A DNA stretch of 64,000 bases from Pilatotrama ljubarskyi (taxonomy: Eukaryota; Basidiomycota; Agaricomycetes; Polyporales; Polyporaceae), in NCBI GenBank assembly GCA_022385805.1, contig MU277713.1, forward strand, positions 122,804-186,803. The letters run 5' to 3'. This document shows positions 11,761-22,043 of the stretch, one piece after another (position 1 is the stretch's first letter; every line of letters begins with the position of its first letter). A model generated the notes under the pieces. It ran no database searches, had not been told where the DNA came from, and worked only from the letters and a program-made list of their open reading frames with translations. The position numbers and the translations under genes were made by a program.

Positions 11761-14700
11761 ATGGCACGTACGGCATTGCAGAGGCTGCAGCTTGCAAAAA
11801 ATCATGCAAAATTACATGGGAAGCCTCCCTGTGTAGCTACCGCTACATCCAAGCCGCCTCGACCTCGGGACAAGGAGAACACAGCACCCGTGCCTCCTCA
11901 TGATCCTGCTGTACAAGGCCAACAGGGTGGACATGGCACATCAATGCAACGTCAGTGAATGTATAGACGGATATAATGAACGCTTACCTAATTCCACACA
12001 CATACATGACAGCCAAAACCCACTCTCAGGCTTGTAGCCTCACAGATACGAGCATGGCACACTTCCTGAATGGCAATGCTGCTGCCTCAGCAGTAGTCCC
12101 TCTGCCACCACCACGACTGGCCGCTACATCATCCAGCCTGCGGAGAAATCAGGCACAAAGCTATCGTCATGAGCTCGAGAAGGCCCGCCGACGTGAAAGA
12201 CGGATCCGCAAGGACAAAAATGTCCTGACAGAGAAGCTCCGCGCGCTGGAGGCTCGGGCGGCCGCCGAAGTCTCCACTCTGCAACGTCAGCTCGACGCTG
12301 CTATAGAGGAGAGCGGAAGGGCATGGGCGGAGACAGAGCAGTGGCGTACCCGAGATGCTCAGCTATTGGTTGCTATGACGGCCCTCCAGGATGAGAAGAG
12401 TGCCGTCGAGGTTGAGCTGGCCGCTACGGCGGCAGCATTTGTGGAGGCAAGCGAGTTCGCCTCCGCTACCATAGCGGCTCTCATCATTCAGAGTGCAGAG
12501 ACTCTGAATGAAGAGCAAAGGCTCACTACATGTGTGTCTGACAAGTTGCACTGTGAGTAGTACTGCTATACGCACACTTATCAGGTAGTCCTTACACGAT
12601 TGTCATGCAATAACTAGCCGCGAACACACAGCTTGAGGCTGTCCGAAGAAAGCTTCGTATCGAGAAGAAGCAAGCTGTCCTGCTGCGTCGCCAGGTCCTA
12701 CGCTTCCCCGGCCGCCTCGCAATCACAGCTAACCGCGCGTTGGAGAAGGCACTGGTCACTATCCGTATGGTGACAGCATTCCACCTAAAAGAGAATGGAG
12801 TCATCTCGGAGCGTGCTCGGCATATGATCAGGGAGCTTGTCAAGCTGAACGTACCCGTGAACAACGTGAGCGACGTCATCCTTGCCGTAGCGGAGGCGAT
12901 GGGTATGGATGTTCAGGGCAGCGTGCACAAGCGTTCTGTCAGCCGAATTGTACTGGAAGGATTAGTCGCTGCTAAGATCCAGATTGTGAGTGAACTCACG
13001 CATGCCGAAGGTCAGTGAGTTGTTCTATAGTTGGTCAGAACCATTCATAAAGCTTGGTAGCAGGCGTTACCATCAGTGGCGATGGGACAAACCACAAGAA
13101 TGTCAACTTCGAGTCCTGTAACCTCTACCTCAACTACGACGACACTCATGTCCGTCGCTTCCTCGGCATTCACTCTGCTCCAAACCATACTAGCGAGCAG
13201 CAGTTAGCCGGCTGGCAGGCACGGTTCCAGGACCTCTACGACACTTACAACCGAAGTCCGCAGGGCAAGGCCGTCCCTCGAGATGCCCGGGAGCTTCCTT
13301 GCATGGTGGTCGGAATGACTACAGACCATGCAAACGACCAGAAGAAGCTGCACAGGCTGATGAAGGAATGGAAGATGCGGTGTGATCGAGAGCTCAGGGG
13401 AGAGAGGGCGGTGATGCTGATGCTGCCAGAGGAACTCAGCAGCCTGCTGCATGAAACGTCGGTGAAGGCCATTACAGAGGCAGGTGATCAGACGAAGTGG
13501 GAGGCGACCGACGATGCCCGAAAGCAGGAATGGAGCCGTACGATCCTGCAGCAACTCGTTGATCACCTGGGCAAGGCGGAATACGACAACGTGCCTGAAG
13601 AGGAGAAACGGAGGGCAAGCCTCTTTGTCAGTGGGTTCTGCTGCATGCATAAAGAGCTCAACGCCGTGAAGGGGGGCAACGCACGCATGGTTGCTGCGTG
13701 GGCCAAGCTGGGTCTTACACCTCCATTGGTCCTCATGAACAAGGAGAATGCAGCAGCGGCTGAATGCGGACCTTCGGACGCCCAGGACCGGGCCATGGAG
13801 GTGTCCGACAGTGGTGGTGTCAAGACGACGAACCTCGCGGGTTTGATTTTCCGTCACAAGGATGATAAGAAGGGTCAGCAAGATACATTCCGGATCTTCT
13901 TTGAGGCATCCAGCGCGGTCGGAGCAGCCGTTCACTTCCCCGACACAAGCAATACCCGTTACCAGTCGCATTGCGAGGCGGCAGCTGAGCTTCTTGTCCA
14001 TCTCGATCTCTACATTGAGTTCCTGGCCTTCGTCCGAGACAAGAAGACCAAACGCACCTTCAACAACCTGGAGAACAATGTATATCGTGCACTGCATGAC
14101 ATCCCCACCCTCACCGAGCTCTGTGCCCTTACCCTGTACTCTCAATCAGTCAGCCACCCCTATCTTCGTCAGGTCCGCGGTCACAACGCCGAGTCCTCCA
14201 ATCACCTCGACTTGGGACCGCTGCATACCCGAGTCAAAGCTCACCTTACGCGCATCATCCAAGCTCCAGGACTACTGCTTGCCCCAGACGCGTCCTACGA
14301 GCACGGAACACTTGATGGAAAGCCCTGGGAGCGTCCCGAAGCATTCTACTCGGTCCACCGTCTGGCGCGACAACTCCCCGACCTCGAAGTTATCCTAGTC
14401 GAATTCTTTCGCGGTGCACTGGATACCTGGGAGCTCTTCGCAGCGGAATTCGCACCTGGAGGGCTAATCAGTACCCTGTCTTCTGCGGAGCGAAAACGTG
14501 CATGGATGCGAACCACAAATGACGACAACGAAGGGGCTTTGGGCGAGTTCCGTGTATGCGCGAGACGTGCTCCAAGCCTCACCCTTCATCAGCACAACGC
14601 TCGAAAGATGTATAAGGTGAATGGCACAGGTGACTTCATGAAGACTCACCTCTCGCCTGAGGGCCATTCGCATGTCAGAGCAGAGGCTCGTGTCCTAGAC

Positions 14701-15099
14701 AGCAGCGGACTCGAGCGCAAGCGGAAGTGGGAACAGGCGGAGGCGGACAAACGAGCGGTAGGGGAAAAGCGGCTCAAGGATCAGGAGAAGGTGAAGAAGG
14801 ACGCGGAGAAGCGCGAACGGCTTGACAAGCTGCCGCCACTGCCAGATACGGTGGATCTGTCAAAATTGAACGTCACCAACCTCGACCTCTACCTCGACTG
14901 GCATAGACAGTTCGACAGCTCCATTCCGATGAAGAGTAAACTCACAAGAAAGGCGGCAAAGGTCGAGGCATTGCACGAGGCGATCCAAAGGCATCGGGAT
15001 TCAGAGATGACGACCGATGGTAGCCAGATGGTGAGGATTGAAGCTTGTGGAGAATTTGACGACGCGGGTAGATCACTGGAGGCGGAATGCCTGGCATAG
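11761..15099 (+). CDS. Putative DDE transposase of the 4.2-kb element, copy 1
   Basis: Suggested exons are 11761-11950, 12013-12552, 12618-13010 and 13061-15099, about 1,053 residues, phases consistent. The second exon could also begin at 12046. The N-terminal part has a long basic coiled coil (ELEKARRRERRIRKDKN and following heptads). The third exon is a helical domain (VSDVILAVAEAMG, HKRSVSRIVLEG) that may bind DNA. The last exon holds the catalytic-looking core: SGDGTNHKN (Asp at residue 10 of the exon's frame), GMTTDHANDQKK (Asp 91), the CxxH motif CCMHKELNAVKGGN (196-199), and after a 290-residue helical insertion TNDDNEGALGEFR (Glu 493). A D-D-E triad with CxxH and a large insertion is typical of hAT-like transposases. 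The tail is a Lys/Arg/Glu-rich coiled coil. No stop codon or frameshift is visible, so it may be active. The exact start is uncertain. Confidence 0.75.
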
Positions 15100-15428
15100 A
15101 GTATTTATACCTGAGCTTCGTCGGGCGGATAAGTGAGAAGCACTCAGGGTTGGTGGGCATGTGCGTAGCGGGAAGCAGCCAATGGCACCGTCGTGATTCG
15201 CCTGGCAGAAGGCCCTCACAAAGCTTCAGTCCTCAAGCAGAATGCATGTTCTGGGATGCCTGTGACAACTAGGGCGGCCTCCCGGCATGTAGACAGTGCT
15301 CGAAGGGAGGGACCGTGAAGGATCCGCCACACCGACCATAGGATTGCAGTCTAAGCGAGGACGCGTATCAAAAATCTACAGAGATAAGATGCCAGATCTG
15401 TAGGCGCCCAGTACATTTCCGCTGGCGG

Positions 15429-15443
15429 GATTGCCCCTCCCCA
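15429..15443 (-). repeat. Right terminal inverted repeat, copy 1
   Basis: GATTGCCCCTCCCCA, the exact reverse complement of the left end at 11250-11264. Confidence 0.92.
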
Positions 15444-15450
15444 TAGATAG
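15444..15450. repeat. 7-bp target site duplication TAGATAG, right copy
   Basis: Repeats 11243-11249. It falls inside codons of F-box paralog B that encode Thr-Ile-Tyr. Confidence 0.9.
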
Positions 15451-18133
15451 TCCCGTCACTCTCCGCTTGCGCAAAATCCTCGATGCCGTGGCTATAGAGA
15501 GAACACGCGATCAGCACAACGTTTAAAATAGGACTCGACTTCGCGATGCTCACCTCTTCGCGAGATGGTCTATTATACCTCTGTGATTCCCTATGAACGT
15601 GGGACAAAGAGAACAAGACCAACGCAGGTAGTACGGGCGCCAGCGCCACTCGACAACCTTCCGCGATGCTTCCTCCACAGCAGCGTGAACCGTGACATAG
15701 TCTTCTTCGTCCACGTGGCGCCACTCCGCCCCACGTTGATGGTCGAAGTGGGAGTCGTGCTCGTACTGAAGAGACAGAAAGGAATGTCAGTAGCAGTCTT
15801 GGAAGCGAGGGCGGCTTCCTGTGCCCCACCCGAAGACTCACCGCTCCTCTCCACGAGTAGGCGTAGACCTGCTGACGCGGATTATAGCTCTTCAGCTCGC
15901 GTCTCTCGCATGTCTTGCAGCGCAGCCAGGTGTCACAACCCTCCAGTTCCTCGAACGTTGTTGTCAACGGATCCAAGCCGAGCGCTGAGACGATTTTGCC
16001 CATTCGAGCAACCGCGGACTCCACTACGTCCGGATGCGCTTGCAGCTCTACAAGGGTGAAAGGCACGAACGCCCGCACGTCGTGGTGAGGCTGTTCGAGG
16101 GCCTTGAAGGTGTGCTCCGACCAGTGAAGAGACTTGACGGTGCGTGTATACTGGTCGTCGTTCTCGAATTCCTCCTTCGTGATGCGACGTGAATGGAAGC
16201 AGTGCTGCCAGCATGTGTGGGCGAAGATCTTCGGGTACCGCATACATTCGATGAGAAAGGAGCAATCCGGCCCCCCATACGACTTTGGCAAGGTAAAGCA
16301 AGCGATTGCTAGTTCCAAGGGGTTCATACAAGCAGGGACATTGCCAAGGAATGGGCGGATGAACTCGGTCAGCTCTTTCTTGCGATCCACCTCCCACTTG
16401 GCAACCAGCGTCGGGATCACGGAGGCAAAGTCGGCGGCAGTGACGGTCTCGGAGGTCGGGAGGTCTATGATCGCCTTGCACTCAGGCGTATAGGCGAAGT
16501 CGATAGGCTGCGGCCGGCAGTCCATGCGGGCGGTGCGGGGGAGCGTGACGTAGCATGCAGCAATCGCCTCGTTGAGCGCGTCAAATCGCGCGCGGATGGC
16601 AGCTCGGTACTCTTTGTCCAGTCGGACAATCCGCGTCTCGTTCAGGTAGTTGTCGAGCGAGGCGAGTACCTTTTGCCATGCTGTGAAGTCGCATTGCTAG
16701 TGTGAGCCTGTGCACATGTGCCTGTGGTTGGGATTGCACTCACCTCCCTCCGTGAGCTTTGACGACTGCCGTACGACGGGAAAATTCGACATCTCCTCGA
16801 TGCCTTCCTCGCCCATGAAGTCGAGCTCTTTGTCCCACCCGCTCTCGCGCAACCGAAGAATGATCCTGACCAAAGGCAGAATGAGTGAAGTCCAACGGCA
16901 GCCTACATGTAGACGTGGGAACACATACTCTTCAAAACGTTGCTTTCTGGAGTCGCCCAGATTAGCCTTCCTCTCCTCCACACGTTCGCGTAGCCACTTG
17001 TGTATTGGTCTCGCATACTGGTGCGCGAACGTCAGAATTCGATGGGCACATCAACCTTGAACTCGGCTTACCTGCAGACGTTCACTGTACTGTTCTTGTA
17101 GCCTCGTCTTGAAGGCCTTGACAGCTTCACTCGTCAAAGGAGTCGGGAGCGCCTTGATCTGGCTGAAGATGTGGTCCACATGCTCCTTCAGCAGTCGGTT
17201 GCCCTTCTTTTCATAGGGACGGCTGCCAGGGAGGCAGAGGGAGTGCAGATTGAGCTTAGTATGTTCGGTCTAAGAACAGGCGTGGTAATGCTCACTGCGT
17301 TTCTTCGAGAAGAGGACAGTAGGAGCCCACATTGTGGTAGTCGAATATGAAGGAAAGAGAGAAATCGATCTTATACGCTGCCTCGACTGCGTCGCGGTAC
17401 CATACAGTCCTGTTCGGCAAAATTCACTTTGTTGAGCGCTAGGAAGAGCAAGCCAGAAATCTGACGTACCGTTCCGGGAGACATTTCGAACAGCACCGCA
17501 TGAAGCAGGCCGGGAGGATCTTGCGCACATTGGGACTGCCACAGTTCTACGTGGGATTCAGCGTCCGAAAACGCGGAGCGTGCTCTTATGACTCACGTAG
17601 CAATACGCCGAGTACAAGAGGTGAATGAACGCGGGCTCGCTCATGAACGGAGGCCGCGGAGGGAGGGCGTCGGTGTCCAGATTGCGACGAGCCTGCCGCC
17701 ACAAGGGCTCGTTGAGTTTGCGGTCGAGGAAGAAGGCGCGGAACTTCTTGCATGTGCGCGAAAGGTGCAAGAGATCCCGGGGCTCAAGGTAGCTATATAT
17801 CTGTGCATGGCAAGTGGCACGTCGGTTAGCCATATGAGAGGTTGAACGCGAAGTTCTTAATGGGCTTACTTCAAGTTGTATCTCCAAAGCGAAGTCTGGA
17901 AGCGACTGCAGGCGTCCTTTACGGACAATCCGCTTCGTAGCCTGCCCATTTGCATTGAAAGCTTCTTTGGCCGCTTTCTTTGCGGGAAGCCTCTGTCGAC
18001 GAGGATTAGACTGATGCTGCGCATTTGACTGGGCCCTCGTCGTTGCTCTAGTCATACGGCGAGTCGGAACAGCCGAGGTGGAGGCTGCTGGAGTGTCGTC
18101 TGCGGCTGTCTTCTGTTTCTTGCGAGGAGGCAT
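15444..18133 (-). pseudogene. F-box / C2H2 finger protein, paralog B, interrupted by the transposon
   Basis: The start at 18133 gives MPPRKKQKTAADD, close to paralog C's MPPRKRQKTDTDD. The F-box spans an intron: LPDFALEIQLE|IYSYLEPRDLLHLSRTC. Then come FMSEPAFIHLLYSAYC, the large middle exon (15880-16525) with RPQPIDFAYTPEC, ALGLDPLTTTFEEL and WLRCKTC, and a C2H2 finger CSLC-x12-H-x4-H split by an intron. After HGIEDFAQAESDGTIY the reading frame meets the transposon end at 15443. Translation would run on into the element for 24 residues and stop at 15368. The F-box and finger stay complete, so a truncated, chimeric but possibly functional protein is conceivable; loss of function is not proven. 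The normal tail remains at 11146-11249. Confidence 0.8.
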
Positions 18134-18896
18134 TGTCGCAGAGGAGAGGAGGCGAAGATGGTCGTGGTACGGAATGAAGATCACTGCAAGTTCGAGGCCG
18201 CCCCACGCGAGGGTGGCTACAAAGCCAGCCGGTGATGTTCACAGTTTGGCGCGTGTCGTTCTTCGCCCCAAATGGACGACAATATGGCCGCGGCGCGTAG
18301 CCACGGTCCCGTGATTTGTGATTTGTGACATCCGCGAATGCGTGACTTTCCGATGGCGCCAGGCCTGTACCGCGGGTACTCGTCGTAGGCCCAAGTTCAT
18401 CCGACTCCGAGTGAACAACTTCATCGTGATCGACGGTCTCGCTTGCTACGACATGCGAAGTCACGTCCCCGGAGAAAGAAGCTCACTTCACGTTGTATTC
18501 ATACCTTGAAGGGTTGAAATGTAGCTATCACGAACAAATACAGTATGTTCACTGGTACGACTCGGCGACTCTGTACCCCATGTGAACTGCGACCGATGTG
18601 AAGCATCACTCGTGTATCCGAGAGCCATCTAGTACTAGCGGTCATGGCGATTCTCTGTCGAACATATAGTGACCAAGCGTCACGCTAGAGTCGCCAGGTC
18701 TTGAATATGGAATACTCAAGGAACAGGAGTCACAAAATGAGATCATAGCTCGGGCTACCTTCCGAGAGCTACAGGAGGCTACAGGACGCCGCTCGGTCGG
18801 TAAATTACTACACAAGCTAGGGCGTACGACGCTTGTTCAAGAGCAGACGATTGATATGCGGACATGGAAGGCAGTGAGAGGGGACTCTATGCATTC
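18134..18896. other. Intergenic, between F-box paralogs B and C
   Basis: About 760 bp. It should contain the promoter of paralog B (near 18134-18300) and the 3' end of paralog C. The sequence just upstream of B resembles that upstream of C (both have a cgacaatacagccacg-like stretch and a 'cgtgactc/cgtgatttg' region), which supports duplication of gene plus promoter. No RNA gene or further ORF is recognised. Confidence 0.4.
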
Positions 18897-21659
18897 TGAG
18901 CCGCTTGGACACTCGCTCGCAGGCGGATGGTGCCGCCGCATGGCTCCGCGGGGCTGCTCGATGGATGGACATAGATCGTACCGTTGCGCTTCGCCTCTCC
19001 GAGATCGTGTATGCCGTGCCTATCACAAAACAAGCAATGTCAGTCCCACCGTACGCCGCACAACGCCCGACTCCGAAGAGTTCAGATACCGAGTGAGACT
19101 TACGTCTCCTCGAGATGCTCCGCCATTGAGGATTCCGTCTCAACGAATGTGGCACACAGCGAGCACGACCACCTGCAGGAACTCCGGATATGGCCCTGTG
19201 CGACCGACGCTTCCCATCGCGCGACCTTCGCGGCGCAAACCTTCATGTCCTCCTCATCCGTGCGCCGCCACTCCGGCCCTGCCGCCGTTGGATGCATGTA
19301 ATCGCGATGGCAATTCACATCATGTTTATACTGAGACACGCACAGCATGAGCGATTCATGTCAACACGTCCGGCTGCAATGGTCTATGCACTCACTGCTG
19401 CTGTCCACGAATAAGCGTAAACGGACTTCTTCGGATATACCGCTTCGCACGTCCCACAACGAAGCCATGTCTTGCAACACTCGAGCTCGTCAAGTGTTGT
19501 CCTCATCGGGTCCAGGCCGAGGGCACTGAGGATGCGGCGCATAGATTGCACCGGCCAAACCGCTTGATGCGGGAATTGCAGGTCACCAGTGTGGAATGGG
19601 GCTTGTACCTTGACCCAACCTATCCATTCGTTATTGAGGTCGACGAAGCATTGCTCGGGCCACTCGAGTGTCATCATCGCACGCGTATACGCGTCTTCTT
19701 CCGCAAACTTCGCCTTCGGCAGCGTACGTACATGGAAGCAATCGAAGCCTTGGGCGTGGCATTTGTGGGCCAATAGGTACGGGTAGCGCATGCGCTCGAC
19801 CGGCGCGCAGCCTGGCTGTCGGCACTCGAAGGTTGCAATGGCCAGTTGAAGCGGGTCGACGTCAGGTGCCACTTCGCCAAGGTGCGGGAGAATGTAGTCG
19901 GTTAGCTCCTTCTGCCGCTCGGCATGCCACCGCATAGCCAGCATTGGGACGACCGTCGCGAAGTCCGCCGCTGTGACGGTTTGAGAGGGAGCCACATCCA
20001 TGATTGACCGGCACTCGGGCATGAGCGCGAAGTCGATATACCGCGGACGACAATCCATCAGGGCATTCCGGGGGAGCGAGACGTGGTGCGCTGTGATTGC
20101 CTTGTCCAGCGCATCACAACGTAGGGGCAACGCGGCCCTGCGTTCTGAATCGAGTCGAGCCTCACGAACTTGGCCGAGGAATTTCTCGAGTGCAACGAGG
20201 ACCTTCTGCCATGCTGAAGGACAGGCAATGTTAGTCATGATACAACTGTGTGCTGCTCAAACGAGACGCGCCTCCGTCGGTGAGCTTCGAGGATTGGCGG
20301 ACGACGGGGAGGTCAGACATCGCCCGGAGGTCAGCTGCACTCATGAAAGCGATCTCCTTCTCCCAATCGCTTTTTCTCAGGCGGGAAACGATCCTATCCC
20401 CCTAATTAAATCTTGTGAGGACGTGTGGAAAATATAGGAACTCACTCCTCAAAGCGCCGCTCTTTGGCCGCCTCAAGAACCGCCAGCCTCTCACGCTCTC
20501 GCTCGTCTAGCCACTTTCGTATTTCATGGTCATACTAGATCAAAGTCAAATCGTCATCCATGAGGCGTTTGATGGAATAGGCTGCGCTGACTCACATTCA
20601 TGCGTTCGCTGTGATAGTCTCGCAACCTCCGCTCGTAGGCATAGAATGTCTCGTCACTGACTGGCTTCTGAAGTGCGTGGAATTCGTCAAGTACGCGTTC
20701 CATATCCTTCGGAAGTAGTCGGTTATACTTGGCGTTGCCAAAACGGCTGAGCATGTGCACGGGGAGTTTAGTACAATGGCGGCCATGTCAGTAGTCAAAC
20801 TGAGCACTTACCGCGATTTGGCAGCGATGCCGGGAAAGTACTTTCCCAAAATGCGATGATCGAAGATCATATGTAAGCGTTCGTCGACCTCGACTGCGTG
20901 TTTGTAGGCATCATAGAACCATACAGTTCTTTGGGATCAAGTTATTGGTATGGCCAATTGACAGGTAGCGATACCGCAACATACCGACGTTCCGACAGGC
21001 ACTTTGAACATAATCGGGTAAAGCAGCCCTCTACTAACCTGCGCACATTAGCGGCGCCGCAACTCTGGAGGAGGCGCAGTTTCCGTAAGAGTCAGCAGAC
21101 ATAGACGACGACAACTCGGAACGTACATGGCAGTAAGGCGAGTAGAGCAAATGGATGAACGCAGGCTCGCTCATAAACGGAGGGCGCGTAGGCAGGGCGG
21201 CGGTGCCCAGGTTGTTGCTTGCCTGCAGCCACAGTCTCTCGTTGAGCTTGCGGTCGAGGAAGAAGGTGCGGAACTTCTTGCACGTCTGCGAGAGGTGCAA
21301 GAGATCTTGGGACTCGAGATAGCTATAAATCTATGCACAGACGTTGGGTGGTTCGGTTTGCGGGCCGAGGCTACTCTGACTGAATGGCTTACCTCGAGCT
21401 GCACTTCCAAAGCAAGGTCGGGAAGCAATTGGAGGCGGCCTTTGCGAACAACCCTCTTCATGGGCGGTGCATCTGCATGCAAAGTATCGTTGATCACTTT
21501 CTTTGCTGCTGGCCTTGGTCGACGAGCACTACTCGTAGATTGCTGGTGCGCACTTGACAGGCCCCTCGCCGCTGCTCTGGTCACACGGCGAGTCGGAACA
21601 GAGGAGGTGGAGGCTGGAGTGTCGTCTGTGTCTGTCTTCTGTCTCTTGCGAGGAGGCAT
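18897..21659 (-). CDS. F-box protein with C-terminal C2H2 zinc finger, paralog C
   Basis: Start at 21659 (MPPRKRQKTDTDD), then a Ser/Arg-rich, basic segment and the F-box LPDLALEVQLE|IYSYLESQDLLHLSQTCKKF. The FMSEPAFIHLLYSPYC block follows. The main exon (19384-20238) contains MDCRPRYIDFALMPECRSIM, RILSALGLDPMRTTLDEL and WLRCGTCEAVYPKKSVYAYSW. The next exon gives a Trp-rich segment and CSLCATFVETESSMAEHLEE, which an intron separates from the final exon T-HGIHDLGEAKRNGTIYVHPS, stop TAG at 18897. Intron positions match paralog B. It appears intact and is the best guide to the unbroken form of B. It is a likely substrate adaptor of an SCF complex with unknown target; nuclear location is suggested by the basic N-terminus. 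Confidence 0.78.
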
Positions 21660-22043
21660 TGTCGAGTCCGGTTGGAATCGATAAGACGAAGATGGTCGTG
21701 GTTCGGGGTAAAGATGACTTCGAGCTCGACACCGCCCAACGCGACGGTCCCCGTGGCTATAAAGCAAGCCACTGGGTTTGGCGCGCGTCTTTCTTCGCCC
21801 ACAACTTGCCCAAAACGGACGACAATACAGCCACGATCCCGTGACTCGTGACATACGCGACACGGAACCGGCCTCTCGAATCTGCTTTCGAAATCTGAGT
21901 ACTAGTGCTGTATACTCGGCACCTGCGTGAAGTACCACAGAGAGCATGAGAGAGTTATCTAGACATAGTCAGAATGTCCGATCATGCTATTCGTTACGAT
22001 AGAACAACCTACGTTAACGATCGCGTATACGGCGCGGAGTGAT

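Larger units (their letters stand above)
11250..15443 (+). mobile_element. Complete DDE-type DNA transposon, copy 1 (4,194 bp)
   Basis: The element starts TGGGGAGGGGCAATC (11250-11264) and ends with the exact reverse complement (15429-15443): 15-bp perfect terminal inverted repeats. A 7-bp duplication, TAGATAG, flanks it. It holds one four-exon transposase-like gene on the plus strand. The same element, with no difference I could see, occurs at 33840-38033 with a different 7-bp duplication. The orientation is that of the transposase. The insertion lies inside the last coding exon of F-box paralog B. The protein has DDE-transposase hallmarks plus a CxxH motif, as in hAT, P and KDZ groups, but the 7-bp duplication and the TGGGGAGGGG termini do not fit the superfamilies I know well, so I leave the superfamily open. 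Confidence 0.92.

Noticed and set aside
13204..14145. 313-codon minus-strand frame inside the transposon (and its twin at 35794-36735)
   Set aside because: Antisense to the well-supported catalytic exon; composition and motifs belong to the plus strand.
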